A DNA stretch of 64,000 bases, taken from positions 310,001 through 374,000 of the forward strand of contig CAXXNY010000016.1 of the NCBI GenBank assembly GCA_963674805.2, written 5' to 3'. The stretch comes from CALMFG01 sp963674805 (GTDB lineage: Bacteria > Bacillota > Clostridia > Christensenellales > CALMFG01). The notes below the pieces were generated by a model that saw nothing but the letters and a program-made list of their open reading frames with translations, was not told the origin of the DNA and did no database searches. Position numbers and translations under genes: made by a program. Shown piece after piece: positions 16,529-25,787 of the stretch (position 1 is the stretch's first letter; each line of letters opens with the position of its first letter).

Positions 16529-18345
16529 AAAAACAATCATCTGAGCATTATTCGGTAAACCCCGCGCTTTTGAATATCGTGACACCCATCGGCCTTTCTT
16601 TCAAACGCGCCAAGCTCTTTATCGGCGAATTCGTGGGCCGAATCTACGGCGTCATCAAGTACCCGCCCGTCGCGGGCGTCGGCTGGCTGTCCAAGATCAG
16701 CAACATGGCGGGCACCATCATCTCCCAGACCTTTTTCCCGGCGGATAATTCTCTGCTGGTCGAAAGCCTCTCCAAAAGCATCATGCAGAGCAGAAGCATT
16801 GCCGAATCTGCACGTGACCCGCTACAACAGAAACGTGCCGAGAAAGGCGTTCAGGATGGTGAGCATATCTTAACGCAGATTGATCAAAACGGTGAGGCGG
16901 TCGGGTATATGACCAACCTCGTCATGCCGATTGATAATAACGATAAGCGCTTTGGAACCCTGTGCAAGCGAGCGGAGGGTGCGTTTGCAATGATTCGATG
17001 CAAAATCCGTCCTCTGCCCCACCTGCAAAAAGAAGCATTCAAGATGCTCTCCCCCTATCACCCGCCGGAAAGCAGCATTATCGATGTTACTCAGCGGCTG
17101 GTACCGCTGTCCACCTTTATCGGCGGATTTCCTTTTGCCAGCAGCGGATATAACGACGGTATCGGTACCTGGTTTGCGATGGATGCGCAAGGCGGCATGA
17201 TCGTGCTGGATCTCTGGAAACGCGGCGGCGACCGAACTAACTCCAATATCGTTATCTTAGGTCACTCTGGGCAGGGCAAGTCCACCACCATCAAAAACAT
17301 TATCCTATCCGAATACATGATGGGCACGAAAATCCTGATCGCTGACCCAGAAAGTGAGTATAAGGACCTTTGCCATAACCTTGGCGGGGACTGGATTAAC
17401 TGCGGGGGTGGCTCAGCTGGCATGATTAACCCACTGCAGGTTAAACCCTCACCGCGAGATGATGAAGGCGAGACTGACCGGCTTTATGTGGACGATGGTA
17501 AAGGTATGGGTGACCTTGCGCTTCATATGAAAACGCTGGAGATCTTCTTTAATCTGTATACACCCACACTGACCGACATACAAAAGGCTTTACTGAAAGA
17601 ATGCCTGATTGAATTGTACGCAAGCTTTAGTATCGCATGGGATACGGATGTGACGGTGTTTCCCGCGGACGCTTTCCCCATCTTCTCAGACCTTTTTGCC
17701 CTAATTGAGCGCAAATCCAAGGGTAAAAAGAACCAATCCGAATATGAAGTGCTGTCGGCGCTCTTGCAAGATATCGCCAAGGGCAGTGATGCGTTCCTAT
17801 GGAATGGTAAAACCACAATTCATGCCGAGAGCAAAATCGTGTGTATGGATACGCATGATCTTCAGAACACGGACGACCGTATCAAACGGACACAGTATTT
17901 CAACATCCTAACCTGGGCATGGGAGCAGATGAGCAAAGACAGAACCGAAAAAGTCCTTTTAATCGCAGACGAAGCATATCTCATGATCGACCCCAATGTA
18001 CCGCAGTCGCTGGTTTTCTTTCGAAATGTTGCCAAGCGCGCAAGAAAATATGAAAGCGGCATCGCCATCATCTCGCACAGTCTGGTGGACTTCCTCGACC
18101 CAAGCGTGCGCATGTATGGTCAACCACTTCTGGATATGCCCGCATATAAGATCATCATGGGGTGCGACGGAAAGGACCTTGATGACATTGTAGGGTTATA
18201 TAACCTAACCGATTCTGAGTATGAGCTGGTGCATGCTAAAAAGCGTGGACATGCCCTCATGATGATTGGGGCAAAACGCCTTCATGTCTGGTTTTTGGTT
18301 CCCGAATATCGGATGAAGCTGATCGGGCGGGGCGGTGGGAGATAA
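16525..18345 (+). CDS. VirB4-type conjugation ATPase
   Basis: 606-residue ATPase that powers assembly and transport through the type IV channel. Walker A is GHSGQGKST (about residues 246-254), Walker B is VLLIADEAYLM (about 477), and the downstream segment RNVAKRARKYESGIAIISHS matches the VirB4 arginine-rich motif. ATGA overlap with the preceding VirB4-N gene indicates co-translation. Intact and full length for the split form of the family. Confidence 0.93.
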   Translation: MKKQSSEHYSVNPALLNIVTPIGLSFKRAKLFIGEFVGRIYGVIKYPPVAGVGWLSKISNMAGTIISQTFFPADNSLLVESLSKSIMQSRSIAESARDPLQQKRAEKGVQDGEHILTQIDQNGEAVGYMTNLVMPIDNNDKRFGTLCKRAEGAFAMIRCKIRPLPHLQKEAFKMLSPYHPPESSIIDVTQRLVPLSTFIGGFPFASSGYNDGIGTWFAMDAQGGMIVLDLWKRGGDRTNSNIVILGHSGQGKSTTIKNIILSEYMMGTKILIADPESEYKDLCHNLGGDWINCGGGSAGMINPLQVKPSPRDDEGETDRLYVDDGKGMGDLALHMKTLEIFFNLYTPTLTDIQKALLKECLIELYASFSIAWDTDVTVFPADAFPIFSDLFALIERKSKGKKNQSEYEVLSALLQDIAKGSDAFLWNGKTTIHAESKIVCMDTHDLQNTDDRIKRTQYFNILTWAWEQMSKDRTEKVLLIADEAYLMIDPNVPQSLVFFRNVAKRARKYESGIAIISHSLVDFLDPSVRMYGQPLLDMPAYKIIMGCDGKDLDDIVGLYNLTDSEYELVHAKKRGHALMMIGAKRLHVWFLVPEYRMKLIGRGGGR

Positions 18346-18409
18346 AGACACTCAGATTTGATATCCCTCTCTCCTCCGCGTTATTCTACACTTGAGGAGG
18401 ATTTGTATC

Positions 18410-18574
18410 ATGAGGAAATTCGTTGTATTTATGTTGGTATTATTAATCGGTGTGGCTTTGTTTTGGTTTGAGCTGGCGCAATATGAGCCGATGTTTTATA
18501 TTCTCGGTACTGCACTATTGATTGTATGTATCTTCTCGCTGATATTGATTAGGCAGAAGAAAAGCAAGAGTTGA
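18410..18574 (+). CDS. 54-residue two-helix membrane protein
   Basis: Small protein with two hydrophobic helices (VVFMLVLLIGVALFWFEL and MFYILGTALLIVCIFSLILI) and a basic tail (RQKKSKS). ATG at 18410 follows GAGGAGG. It stands alone between virB4 and a convergent regulator gene. No family recognised. Confidence 0.6.
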   Translation: MRKFVVFMLVLLIGVALFWFELAQYEPMFYILGTALLIVCIFSLILIRQKKSKS

Positions 18575-18575
18575 G

Positions 18576-18818
18576 TTATTTTATCTCCTGCTCCAAACCG
18601 TCAAAATCTTTGGTACTAAAAAACTCACTCAATGTGATATCAAAACCATCACATAATTTCTTAATTGTCGCAATTCCAGGATTTTTACTTTTACCATAAT
18701 ACATGCTTGTTATGGTTGAGTTGGATATGCCAGAAATATAGCTTAAATGATTAATGGTGATATTTCTTTCTTCACATAATTCTTGAATTCTATTTAACAA
18801 TGCTTTTTGAACTGTCAT
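18576..18818 (-). CDS. XRE-family HTH repressor
   Basis: 80-residue protein made of a single Cro/CI-type HTH domain (LSYISGISNSTITSMYYGKSKNPGIATIKKLCDGFDITLSEFF). The start at 18818 is preferred because GGAGGAAGCC lies directly upstream; a further ATG four codons earlier overlaps that site. It is divergent from the SLOG gene, and the shared 125-base intergenic region carries three 16-bp palindromes, suggesting it represses itself, the SLOG gene or both. Confidence 0.87.
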   Translation of the reverse strand: MTVQKALLNRIQELCEERNITINHLSYISGISNSTITSMYYGKSKNPGIATIKKLCDGFDITLSEFFSTKDFDGLEQEIK

Positions 18819-18849
18819 GGCTTCCTCCATATAACTTCATAACAATATT

Positions 18850-18922
18850 TTGCGATATTTCGCAATAGTATGTTTGCGATATATCGCAAAGTGTGCTATT
18901 GTTAATTTACGATATATCGCAA
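18850..18922. promoter_or_regulatory. three 16-bp palindromic operators
   Basis: TTGCGATATTTCGCAA (18850-18865), TTGCGATATATCGCAA (18874-18889, perfect palindrome) and TTACGATATATCGCAA (18907-18922) lie between the divergent XRE and SLOG genes. The third ends 21 bases before the SLOG ATG. Regular placement and near identity suggest cooperative binding by the XRE protein. Confidence 0.8.
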
Positions 18923-18943
18923 ATAAGGAATGATTATGAAAAT

Positions 18944-19492
18944 ATGCACAATCAAACATGTTGTTTCATCGGACACCAATATCAATCTCTACCTTTTGGG
19001 GATAATGAGAACCATCCCGATTGTATCCGCTTAAAAGCGGCTTTAGAAAAAGAAATAATAAAACTGATTAAGCGGCATCATGTTCTGTGCTTTATCTCAG
19101 GAATGGATCTCGGTATGGATACCTGGTGTGCAGAGATTGTGCTTAAGCTAAAAGAGCAGTATACAGACATCCGGCTGGAATGTGCCCTGCCCTGCGAAAC
19201 ACAGGCGAAGTACTGGCGGCCGGAACAGCGCCGTCGGTATGAGAAAATTATCGCTTCCGCAGATAAATCTACCCTTGTCGCAAATCGTTACCATCAAAGG
19301 TGTAATGCAGAATGCACTCAGTACATGGTTGACAACAGTTTGTATGTTCTGGTTGTCTGGAATGAAGAACAACACAGTGAAACATACAATATCCTTAAAT
19401 ATGCATATTCTAAAAAGAGAAATCTTATCATATTAAATCCTTTAGGGGGAAAGCCAAAGCATCACGTAATTAAGTCGTTAAATCGGGTTTGA
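18944..19492 (+). CDS. SLOG-domain (DUF1273/YpsA-like) protein
   Basis: 182-residue Rossmann-like protein of the SLOG superfamily, which binds nucleotide-derived ligands. CCFIGHQYQSLPFGDNENH and CFISGMDLGMDTWCAEIVLKLK match the DUF1273/YpsA signature; the later SADKSTLVANRYHQRCNAECTQYMVDNS also fits. The usual C-terminal GGT turn is replaced by EEQHSETYN. ATG at 18944 begins just before the conserved region; the AAGGA site is rather far (about 14 bases). Regulation by the neighbouring XRE repressor is likely. SLOG proteins occur in anti-phage signalling, but function here is unknown. Confidence 0.8.
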   Translation: MHNQTCCFIGHQYQSLPFGDNENHPDCIRLKAALEKEIIKLIKRHHVLCFISGMDLGMDTWCAEIVLKLKEQYTDIRLECALPCETQAKYWRPEQRRRYEKIIASADKSTLVANRYHQRCNAECTQYMVDNSLYVLVVWNEEQHSETYNILKYAYSKKRNLIILNPLGGKPKHHVIKSLNRV

Positions 19493-19514
19493 TATCTTAT
19501 GCTTCTCTTATGCG

Positions 19515-19541
19515 GGCGTCTTTAATTAGGACGCCTTTTTT
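19515..19541 (+). terminator. terminator after the SLOG gene
   Basis: Stem GGCGTC/GACGCC with a nine-base loop followed by six T; ends the SLOG transcript before the hydrolase gene. Confidence 0.8.
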
Positions 19542-19565
19542 ATTACACATACGGAGGTATCCATT

Positions 19566-20825
19566 ATGGCCATAGACCCGGCAACCGCCAAGGCACTCAT
19601 CATGCTCGCCAAAAAAGCCGTGACCGACAGGGAAGCGCGGCGAAAGATAGGCATTGCTTTATCCATCCCGCTCATTTTGATTCTGGTCATCCTCGCTTCC
19701 CCGTTCGCTATTCTGTTTGCCGCCAGCGGCGAAAGCGTCGAAGACAGCGGAACCCCGGTCATGGAGATCATGGCCGGGCTGGCCGATGACCTCCGGGCAA
19801 AAATTCAGGCAGAAGAGAACGAGGGTGACGCGGACGAGGTGCATGTCGTGTATATGGGGAGTGAAGGCGAGGCGATCGACAACAGCGGTCATGTCCTAGC
19901 CCTTTTTTCTGTCATGAATAGCATGGCGGACAGCGAAGACGCCCAGCAGGTCGCAAGCCTCTCGGATAAGCAGGTGGTTGAGCTGGCCGAGCTGTTCTGG
20001 GAGATGAACAACATCTCAGTCGATATCGAATCCATCCCGTGGGACAGCGAGGATTATCCGCTGGAGATTCCGGAGCCTGCGTCCGTGTCCGAGGACGACC
20101 CGGAACCCGAACCCACGCCGACGCCCGAGCCCTACCTCATCAAAACCATCTATGTCACCTGCCTGTCCTATGAGGATATGCTGGACGGCTTAAATTTCAG
20201 CGACGATCAGCTCCGCGTGCTGGAGGATATGATGGGCGGCGATTATGCCTATCTCTTTGCGAGCATCAGTGGGAACGTCGCCGAACTGACGGTTGAGGAG
20301 ATTGCGGCCATCAAAGCCAATCTGCCGGCGGGTTTGAGCGTTTCGCGGGAGAGCATCGTCTTGACCGCATATTCACTGGTGGGAAAGGTCGGCTACTTTT
20401 GGGGCGGCAAATCCAACGTCATCGGATGGGACAGCCGCTGGGGCAAGTCCACGTATGTATCCAGCCCCGGCAGTCCGAGCACGGGCACCTACCGTCCGTT
20501 CGGGCTGGATTGCAGCGGGTATGTGAAATGGGTGTTCCTAAACAGCGGATTCCCGCTTGAGTTGCTTAGTGAAAGCTTCGGGTCCGGCTCATCCACCCAG
20601 TGGCAGTATTCCGTGCCAGTTGACAGCGCCACTGCCCTGCCGGGTGATCTTGCTTTTCGCATCGTCCCGGGCACCGGTGTCAACCATGTCGGCATCGTCG
20701 TGGGACGGGATTCGGACGGCGGACTGCTGGTCGCGCACTGCTCTTCCAGCCGTGACGGCGTCGTGGTCACCGCCTTCTCCCCTACGTTCCGATACTTAAG
20801 GCGGCCAGTCATCCTGACAGATTAA
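19566..20825 (+). CDS. NlpC/P60 peptidoglycan hydrolase of the transfer system
   Basis: 419-residue membrane-anchored cell-wall hydrolase, the VirB1/Tn916 Orf14-like role of opening peptidoglycan for the channel. A cytoplasmic N-terminus and membrane helix (residues about 35-55) lead to a stalk with a Pro/Glu linker (EPEPTPTPEPY) and a C-terminal NlpC/P60 domain: Cys in GLDCSGYVKW (about 315), His in NHVGIVVG (about 373), polar/His in VAHCSS (about 389). Strong ribosome binding site CGGAGG. It restarts the transfer operon after the regulator insertion. Confidence 0.88.
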   Translation: MAIDPATAKALIMLAKKAVTDREARRKIGIALSIPLILILVILASPFAILFAASGESVEDSGTPVMEIMAGLADDLRAKIQAEENEGDADEVHVVYMGSEGEAIDNSGHVLALFSVMNSMADSEDAQQVASLSDKQVVELAELFWEMNNISVDIESIPWDSEDYPLEIPEPASVSEDDPEPEPTPTPEPYLIKTIYVTCLSYEDMLDGLNFSDDQLRVLEDMMGGDYAYLFASISGNVAELTVEEIAAIKANLPAGLSVSRESIVLTAYSLVGKVGYFWGGKSNVIGWDSRWGKSTYVSSPGSPSTGTYRPFGLDCSGYVKWVFLNSGFPLELLSESFGSGSSTQWQYSVPVDSATALPGDLAFRIVPGTGVNHVGIVVGRDSDGGLLVAHCSSSRDGVVVTAFSPTFRYLRRPVILTD

Positions 20826-20835
20826 GGAGGCTACT

Positions 20836-20958
20836 ATGAACAAACAAAAACAGGTTTTCGAGATTTTGATATACACGCTTCTGCTGATCGCCGGGCTTAT
20901 CCTGCTGATTAGAGGCGTTGACCTCGGCGACCTCATATCCTTTACCCTTGGAGAGTGA
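20836..20958 (+). CDS. 40-residue membrane peptide
   Basis: ATG at 20836 follows AAGGAGG by five bases. The product has one hydrophobic helix (ILIYTLLLIAGLILLI) and a short polar tail. Its stop directly abuts the next ATG. Operon position among transfer genes suggests a small accessory membrane subunit; no family recognised. Confidence 0.6.
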   Translation: MNKQKQVFEILIYTLLLIAGLILLIRGVDLGDLISFTLGE

Positions 20959-22044
20959 ATGATGTTCCTATTGTATCTATGTTCCAACGAAAATATCGGG
21001 CTGTTCGATGCGCCGTGCGAGCAAGCGAATATCATCGTCAAACAGATGAACGGCGCGTTCTCGTTTAACGACTTTGTCACCAATGACGTCAGCAACCTAA
21101 ATTGTTGTCAGTATCTCGCGCTGGATTTATCTTGCCTAAACGACACAGATGATGCGCTGATCAACGCGATTGTCGGCATCAAAAGCATCTATGATTTTCG
21201 CATCATCATTCTGGCTGTCGGGTATGATAACGCAAGCCCCATTCTGGGGCAGCTGTTCGCGGAGGGTATATACAGTATTGTCACCGCCGGCCGGATGAAT
21301 ACCCAGCTGGATGAAATCGGCCTTTGCCTCGGCACAGGGATGCAGTACAAGGACGCAATCCGGTTCCGGTCTCAGGGCAAATCATCTTCATCCGGTTCGC
21401 GTATCATAGTGCAAAAGCCGGCCATCCGACAGACCATCAGCGTAGGTGTCAGCGGAGCGCTTCCCCGCATCGGCACCACCAAGCAGGCCCTGCACATCAC
21501 GAAATTCCTAAATGAATCCGGATACACCGCCTGCTATATTGAGGACAACGGCCGCGGACATATGGATGCGTTGAAGGAATTCTATCATGTCGAAGTTCGG
21601 GGCAAAGGGCATATCATTTATGACGGCATCGATATCTATACTGAGGTCAACATGGCCAGGATTCTGGAACGTCGATATGATTTTCTCGTCTTTGACAGCG
21701 GCCTGTTTGCTGATACCGGTTTACAGCCGTTCATGACCCGCGATATCAAGATCATCTGCGCCGGCTCGGCTCCCTGGGAAGCGCCGTATCTCTCCCCCGT
21801 CTTCCAAAGCCTCGGCGACTATACCGATATCCATTTCATCTTCAGCTTTACGCCGAGGGATATGGAAAAGGAGATTCAAAAGCTGATGGGCCGGTTCGCC
21901 AAGCGGTGTTGGTTTGCCGGTTATGCTCCAGACTTTTTTGATGGCATTACCAACCACGCAATCTATAAGGAAATATTCAGACCGTATATTCACGACACCC
22001 AAAGAAATCATAAAGCAAGACTATTTGAAAGGATAAAACGTTGA
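20959..22044 (+). CDS. ParA/CpaE-like protein with degenerate P-loop
   Basis: 361-residue protein. Residues 1-130 resemble a receiver-like/CpaE N-terminal fold; then SVGVSGALPRIGTTKQALHITKFL occupies the Walker A place of MinD/ParA ATPases but lacks the usual GK(T/S) lysine, and YDFLVFDSGLF sits at the Walker B place. This suggests a non-hydrolysing or altered ATPase homologue. It is co-translated with the following gene (TTGA overlap) and sits in the surface/transfer cluster. Function is not established. Confidence 0.6.
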   Translation: MMFLLYLCSNENIGLFDAPCEQANIIVKQMNGAFSFNDFVTNDVSNLNCCQYLALDLSCLNDTDDALINAIVGIKSIYDFRIIILAVGYDNASPILGQLFAEGIYSIVTAGRMNTQLDEIGLCLGTGMQYKDAIRFRSQGKSSSSGSRIIVQKPAIRQTISVGVSGALPRIGTTKQALHITKFLNESGYTACYIEDNGRGHMDALKEFYHVEVRGKGHIIYDGIDIYTEVNMARILERRYDFLVFDSGLFADTGLQPFMTRDIKIICAGSAPWEAPYLSPVFQSLGDYTDIHFIFSFTPRDMEKEIQKLMGRFAKRCWFAGYAPDFFDGITNHAIYKEIFRPYIHDTQRNHKARLFERIKR

Positions 22045-22298
22045 AGAAGACACACGGAAGAATTAAATCGGGGTTTTACAAGGGCTATATTGATGAGACC
22101 GCCTTAAGGAAAAAGGCTGAAAAAGAAGCAAAAAAGTCGGACAAACCAAAAGCAAATATCCTGAAAGTATTATTCGAAATCACGGTCTCATTACTTCGAA
22201 TTATCGGATATATTGTTTTGTTTCTGCTGTCCAGTGTCGGCCTGACAGCACTTATCAACGACGAAATCAGGGTATCCCTGTTAAATTTAATCAATTAA
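22041..22298 (+). CDS. small basic single-pass membrane protein
   Basis: 85-residue protein starting at TTG 22041, which overlaps the preceding stop; GAAAGGATAAAACG provides the ribosome binding site. The N-terminal half is Lys-rich and cytoplasmic-like (RKKAEKEAKKSDKPKAN), followed by one membrane helix (LLRIIGYIVLFLLSSVGL). No family recognised. Confidence 0.65.
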   Translation: MKKTHGRIKSGFYKGYIDETALRKKAEKEAKKSDKPKANILKVLFEITVSLLRIIGYIVLFLLSSVGLTALINDEIRVSLLNLIN

Positions 22299-22317
22299 AT
22301 ATATAGGAGGAATGTAA

Positions 22318-23376
22318 ATGAAAAGAACCATAGGACTAGTCTTGCTTCTGCTGATGCTGATCCCAAGCATCGCCTTTGCGGAAGAAACGGAGCCAAAGCT
22401 CGAAACCATCACACGGGAGTTTGGATTCACATCAAACACTTCGGATTTCGACTACACTCCGCCCGACCAGATTGCTGCGAACGAGAAGTTGTATTACCTT
22501 AAGGACATCGAATACGAGCCTTTATCCGAGGAGAAGCTATTTATCACAGTGATCGAAAGCTTTACTAAAGAAGTGACCGAATCAGGGCTGTCTGAGAAAG
22601 ATGACAGCCTTTTTGCTGAAACAATGGAGATCGATGAGAATGACTTTGTCGGGACGATTCCGATGAAGGAGATTATTTACACCGATGAAATTGAGACCGA
22701 TCGTACCGGCACCTACACTACCGAATACGACTACGGCTATCAGGCTTCCGCACCCGACTCGGCCGAGACGCTCGATGTGCTGGTCACAGATGAACGAACA
22801 GGGCTGGACGTGCTGGCCTGTCTGCCGCTGGTGGAGCTCAAAATCGGCCCTCCCTCTTGGGAGGACAGCATCCACGCCATACAGGCGCATCGCTCAGTCT
22901 ATGCGGATGCGTATCTGCTGTCGGATGGCGGTCGGCTATCCTATTTATCTGAAACGCCGGAGTATGAAGGCTATGAAGAAATCCTTTTGAGTGATATGCG
23001 GCTGTTATCCGATGGCTACCGAATCACCGGCAGCCGATGGCTGAATGAACTGGCCTCAGCGGACGGGAACTATACGCGAACCGCTGAGTATACGGTCGAG
23101 CGTCTGGTCACGCGTTATACCGCTGTATACAGCGGTTCTTTTGATTTACCGGATATTCTGACTTATACCGCAACGGTTGTATATGAAGGTGAGCTGTCCA
23201 AAGAAGAACCGAACGGCATGGCGTATCAGGTAAAGGCCATCGTCACCTATGAAGAAAAGCCAGTTAAGAAAAACGTCGCCGCCACGGCCGCGATTGTCGG
23301 CGGGTCATCCGGTGTCATCGCGCTCTGTGGGCTCAGCTTCATCCTGATGAAACGAAGAAAGCAAAAACAGGCTTAA
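22318..23376 (+). CDS. type I membrane surface protein
   Basis: 352-residue exported protein: signal peptide ending AFA (residues 1-21), an acidic extracellular domain, and a C-terminal membrane helix (AAIVGGSSGVIALCGLSFILM) with a KRRKQKQ stop-transfer tail. No LPxTG-like motif precedes the helix, so it is membrane-anchored. It lies 11 bases before the IPKTG adhesin gene in one operon and follows the ParA-like gene. Likely a surface component of the element; no known domain recognised. Confidence 0.7.
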   Translation: MKRTIGLVLLLLMLIPSIAFAEETEPKLETITREFGFTSNTSDFDYTPPDQIAANEKLYYLKDIEYEPLSEEKLFITVIESFTKEVTESGLSEKDDSLFAETMEIDENDFVGTIPMKEIIYTDEIETDRTGTYTTEYDYGYQASAPDSAETLDVLVTDERTGLDVLACLPLVELKIGPPSWEDSIHAIQAHRSVYADAYLLSDGGRLSYLSETPEYEGYEEILLSDMRLLSDGYRITGSRWLNELASADGNYTRTAEYTVERLVTRYTAVYSGSFDLPDILTYTATVVYEGELSKEEPNGMAYQVKAIVTYEEKPVKKNVAATAAIVGGSSGVIALCGLSFILMKRRKQKQA

Positions 23377-23387
23377 GGAGGTTATCA

Positions 23388-25751
23388 ATGCTTAAACGAA
23401 TATCAATCACTACATTACTTGCGATCGTTCTATCGGTCGCTTTTATTGTACCAGCGTATGCAACACCACCGAATAATCCGTACTTCACTACAGGTACGGC
23501 TGATGCCGCCGGATACTATATTGAATACTATTCAAGTGGCTCCTGGAAGGACTTAAAAACTCCCCAACACTGGGAGAAGAATACCGGAGATATTGCCTAT
23601 TGTTTGGATCAAACCATGTCCTTGCCTACCGGATCGCAGGTTTACAGCCGGTTTAACCCAAGTTCTGTGTACTCCGACGCAACTATTCAGGGTTTATACT
23701 CGATTCTCGGATATGGGTATCCGAACACCACCGGCGGGCTCCCAAATGATATGGCAAGGAACGCCACATCAAACGCTATTCGCGCATGGCTGAAAGAGAG
23801 TGCAGGCATTGGCTACAATTTCATGAATCTTAGCAACGGATTGCTTCGGGCCAAAGACGGCTCTCCCTGGGCATTTAGCTGGATGAAGGGATTGGTTGGT
23901 CTTGCCCGGCAAGGTAATAATCCATTGGACTGGTCAAGTAGATCTGTTACTACCTCACCATCTATTGTGGAGTTATCAGTTCAAGGCGATTCACTGGTTG
24001 GCACTTTTACTATAAACTGTCCCAGCTCTTCCTATACGATGGATACATCAAAACTACCTGAAGGGTTTGCTATATCAGGCTTCTCCGGCAGCAGCGGCGA
24101 CACATTGACGATATCCGGCCCTACATCCTATTCCGGCGGCACAGTCACCATCGCAGACCTTTTCACCGGAATGGACACCTTATCTGTCAGCAACATCTCA
24201 TGGTATAGCTGTACCAACAACTACCAGCCCATGGTATGCGTGGATTTTAGTAAACTGCGTGCAGTTATCAGCGGCAGTCTGACCATTGAACCGAATCTCG
24301 GCGGGTATGTGAAGATCATCAAGACGGATGATGAAACCGGATATCCTTTGCAGGATTCGGAATACGGACTATATGACTCAGGCAATAATCTCATCGCTGA
24401 GCTGACAACCGATACTGACGGTAAAGCAACCAGTACTCTGCTGGAAGAAGGCAATTACTATCTCGTGGAGATTTCAGCTCCGGAGGGGTACCTGGTTGAT
24501 GAAACGCATCATACCGTCTCCGTACCTCAGAACGGCACAACGATTAGCGTAAAGTTATCTGACACACAGATCAAAGGATACGTGGAGTTGACCAAGGTCG
24601 GCGAACAGGATGATCCGCTTGAGAATGCGGTTTATGGCGTATACACTGCCGACAATCAGAAGGTTTGCGAGCTTACTACCGACGAAAACGGTTATGCCAT
24701 ATCGGAACAAATCCCATACGGCAGTTATTACTCAAAAGAGATATCCGCGCCGGTGTTGTATAACCTCAATGATGAAGCCCTTCCATTCAGCATCACCGAA
24801 CATGAGGCGACTGTCTCTTTAAGTGCTGAGGATACGTTGATCCGCGGGCAGGTGCAGATCACCAAGACTGGTGAATACGGTGAGCCTTTAAGCGGCGTTA
24901 TCTACGGCATCTTTGATTCGGGCGATAACTTGATTGAAGAAATAACAACGGATGACAGCGGCATTGCCGTATCAAGTCTGCTAGTATACGGCGACTACTA
25001 TCTGAAGGAATTGGAGACCCTGCCGCAGTTCAATATCAATAAAGAACCCATACTCTTTGAAATCAGGAATCAAAGTGAAGTTATCAAATGTTCTGCCGTA
25101 AATATGTTGATTCGGGGAAGCGTGAAGATCATCAAGACCAGTGCGCAGGATAATCAACCCATTGAAGGCGCGGTATTCTGGCTGTTGTCTTCAGTTGAAG
25201 AGCTGATTGAGGAACTCATCACAGACAGCGATGGGATTGTAGTCTCCTCTACCCTTTTTTATGGCGATTACTACTTGCAGGAACAAAGCGTTCCGGACGG
25301 ATTCGTTCTTGATGACAAGATGATTGTGTTTAGCATCCTTAGCGACGGAGAGGTTACGCAGGAAATCAAAAATCAGCCGGATATCGGCAGTGTAGAGGTT
25401 TTTTATCGGCACATTGACTCCAATCACGAGCTTGCTGACACATACTTATTCACAGACTGGATCGGCGAGGATTATATGGCCTGGCTGAGTGCATCCGGGC
25501 TTGATGAAAAGAGCATCAATGGGTATACGCTGGTAAAGTCCGAGTATCCGGATGAATCAGTGCTGGTCGATGGCAAGCTGACTGTAACCTTTTGGTATGA
25601 TGATAAGATCAACGGGGAATGGAGCGATGTCTATATTCCGAAGACGGGCCAGAGGCGTCCGTTGTTCAATTATATCGCGTCAGCCATCAGCTTCCTTATC
25701 GCTGGCATCATGGTTATCAAGCACTATGTTCGTTTAAGGCCAAAAGCGTGA
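23388..25751 (+). CDS. sortase-anchored SpaA-repeat adhesin (IPKTG)
   Basis: 787-residue cell-wall protein. A signal peptide ends at AYA (residues 1-25). The N-terminal domain resembles thioester adhesin domains (DIAYCLDQTMSLPTG), but the expected TQxAIW motif reads TSNAIRAW, so the thioester Gln seems absent. Four SpaA/Cna-B-like repeats (about residues 304-665) follow, each beginning like GYVKIIKTDDETG. A MucBP-like module precedes the IPKTG sorting signal, a membrane helix and a basic tail. It is the evident substrate for the sortase at 4304-4951, and might promote mating-pair contact. Confidence 0.85.
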   Translation: MLKRISITTLLAIVLSVAFIVPAYATPPNNPYFTTGTADAAGYYIEYYSSGSWKDLKTPQHWEKNTGDIAYCLDQTMSLPTGSQVYSRFNPSSVYSDATIQGLYSILGYGYPNTTGGLPNDMARNATSNAIRAWLKESAGIGYNFMNLSNGLLRAKDGSPWAFSWMKGLVGLARQGNNPLDWSSRSVTTSPSIVELSVQGDSLVGTFTINCPSSSYTMDTSKLPEGFAISGFSGSSGDTLTISGPTSYSGGTVTIADLFTGMDTLSVSNISWYSCTNNYQPMVCVDFSKLRAVISGSLTIEPNLGGYVKIIKTDDETGYPLQDSEYGLYDSGNNLIAELTTDTDGKATSTLLEEGNYYLVEISAPEGYLVDETHHTVSVPQNGTTISVKLSDTQIKGYVELTKVGEQDDPLENAVYGVYTADNQKVCELTTDENGYAISEQIPYGSYYSKEISAPVLYNLNDEALPFSITEHEATVSLSAEDTLIRGQVQITKTGEYGEPLSGVIYGIFDSGDNLIEEITTDDSGIAVSSLLVYGDYYLKELETLPQFNINKEPILFEIRNQSEVIKCSAVNMLIRGSVKIIKTSAQDNQPIEGAVFWLLSSVEELIEELITDSDGIVVSSTLFYGDYYLQEQSVPDGFVLDDKMIVFSILSDGEVTQEIKNQPDIGSVEVFYRHIDSNHELADTYLFTDWIGEDYMAWLSASGLDEKSINGYTLVKSEYPDESVLVDGKLTVTFWYDDKINGEWSDVYIPKTGQRRPLFNYIASAISFLIAGIMVIKHYVRLRPKA

Positions 25752-25766
25752 GACACTCACGCTTTT
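25742..25766 (+). terminator. terminator overlapping the adhesin stop
   Basis: Perfect 11-bp stem AAAAGCGTGAG/CTCACGCTTTT with an ACA loop. The adhesin stop codon lies inside the upstream arm, so the transcript ends right at the coding sequence. Confidence 0.8.
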
Positions 25767-25787
25767 ACACCTTCAGGAGCTATCCTT

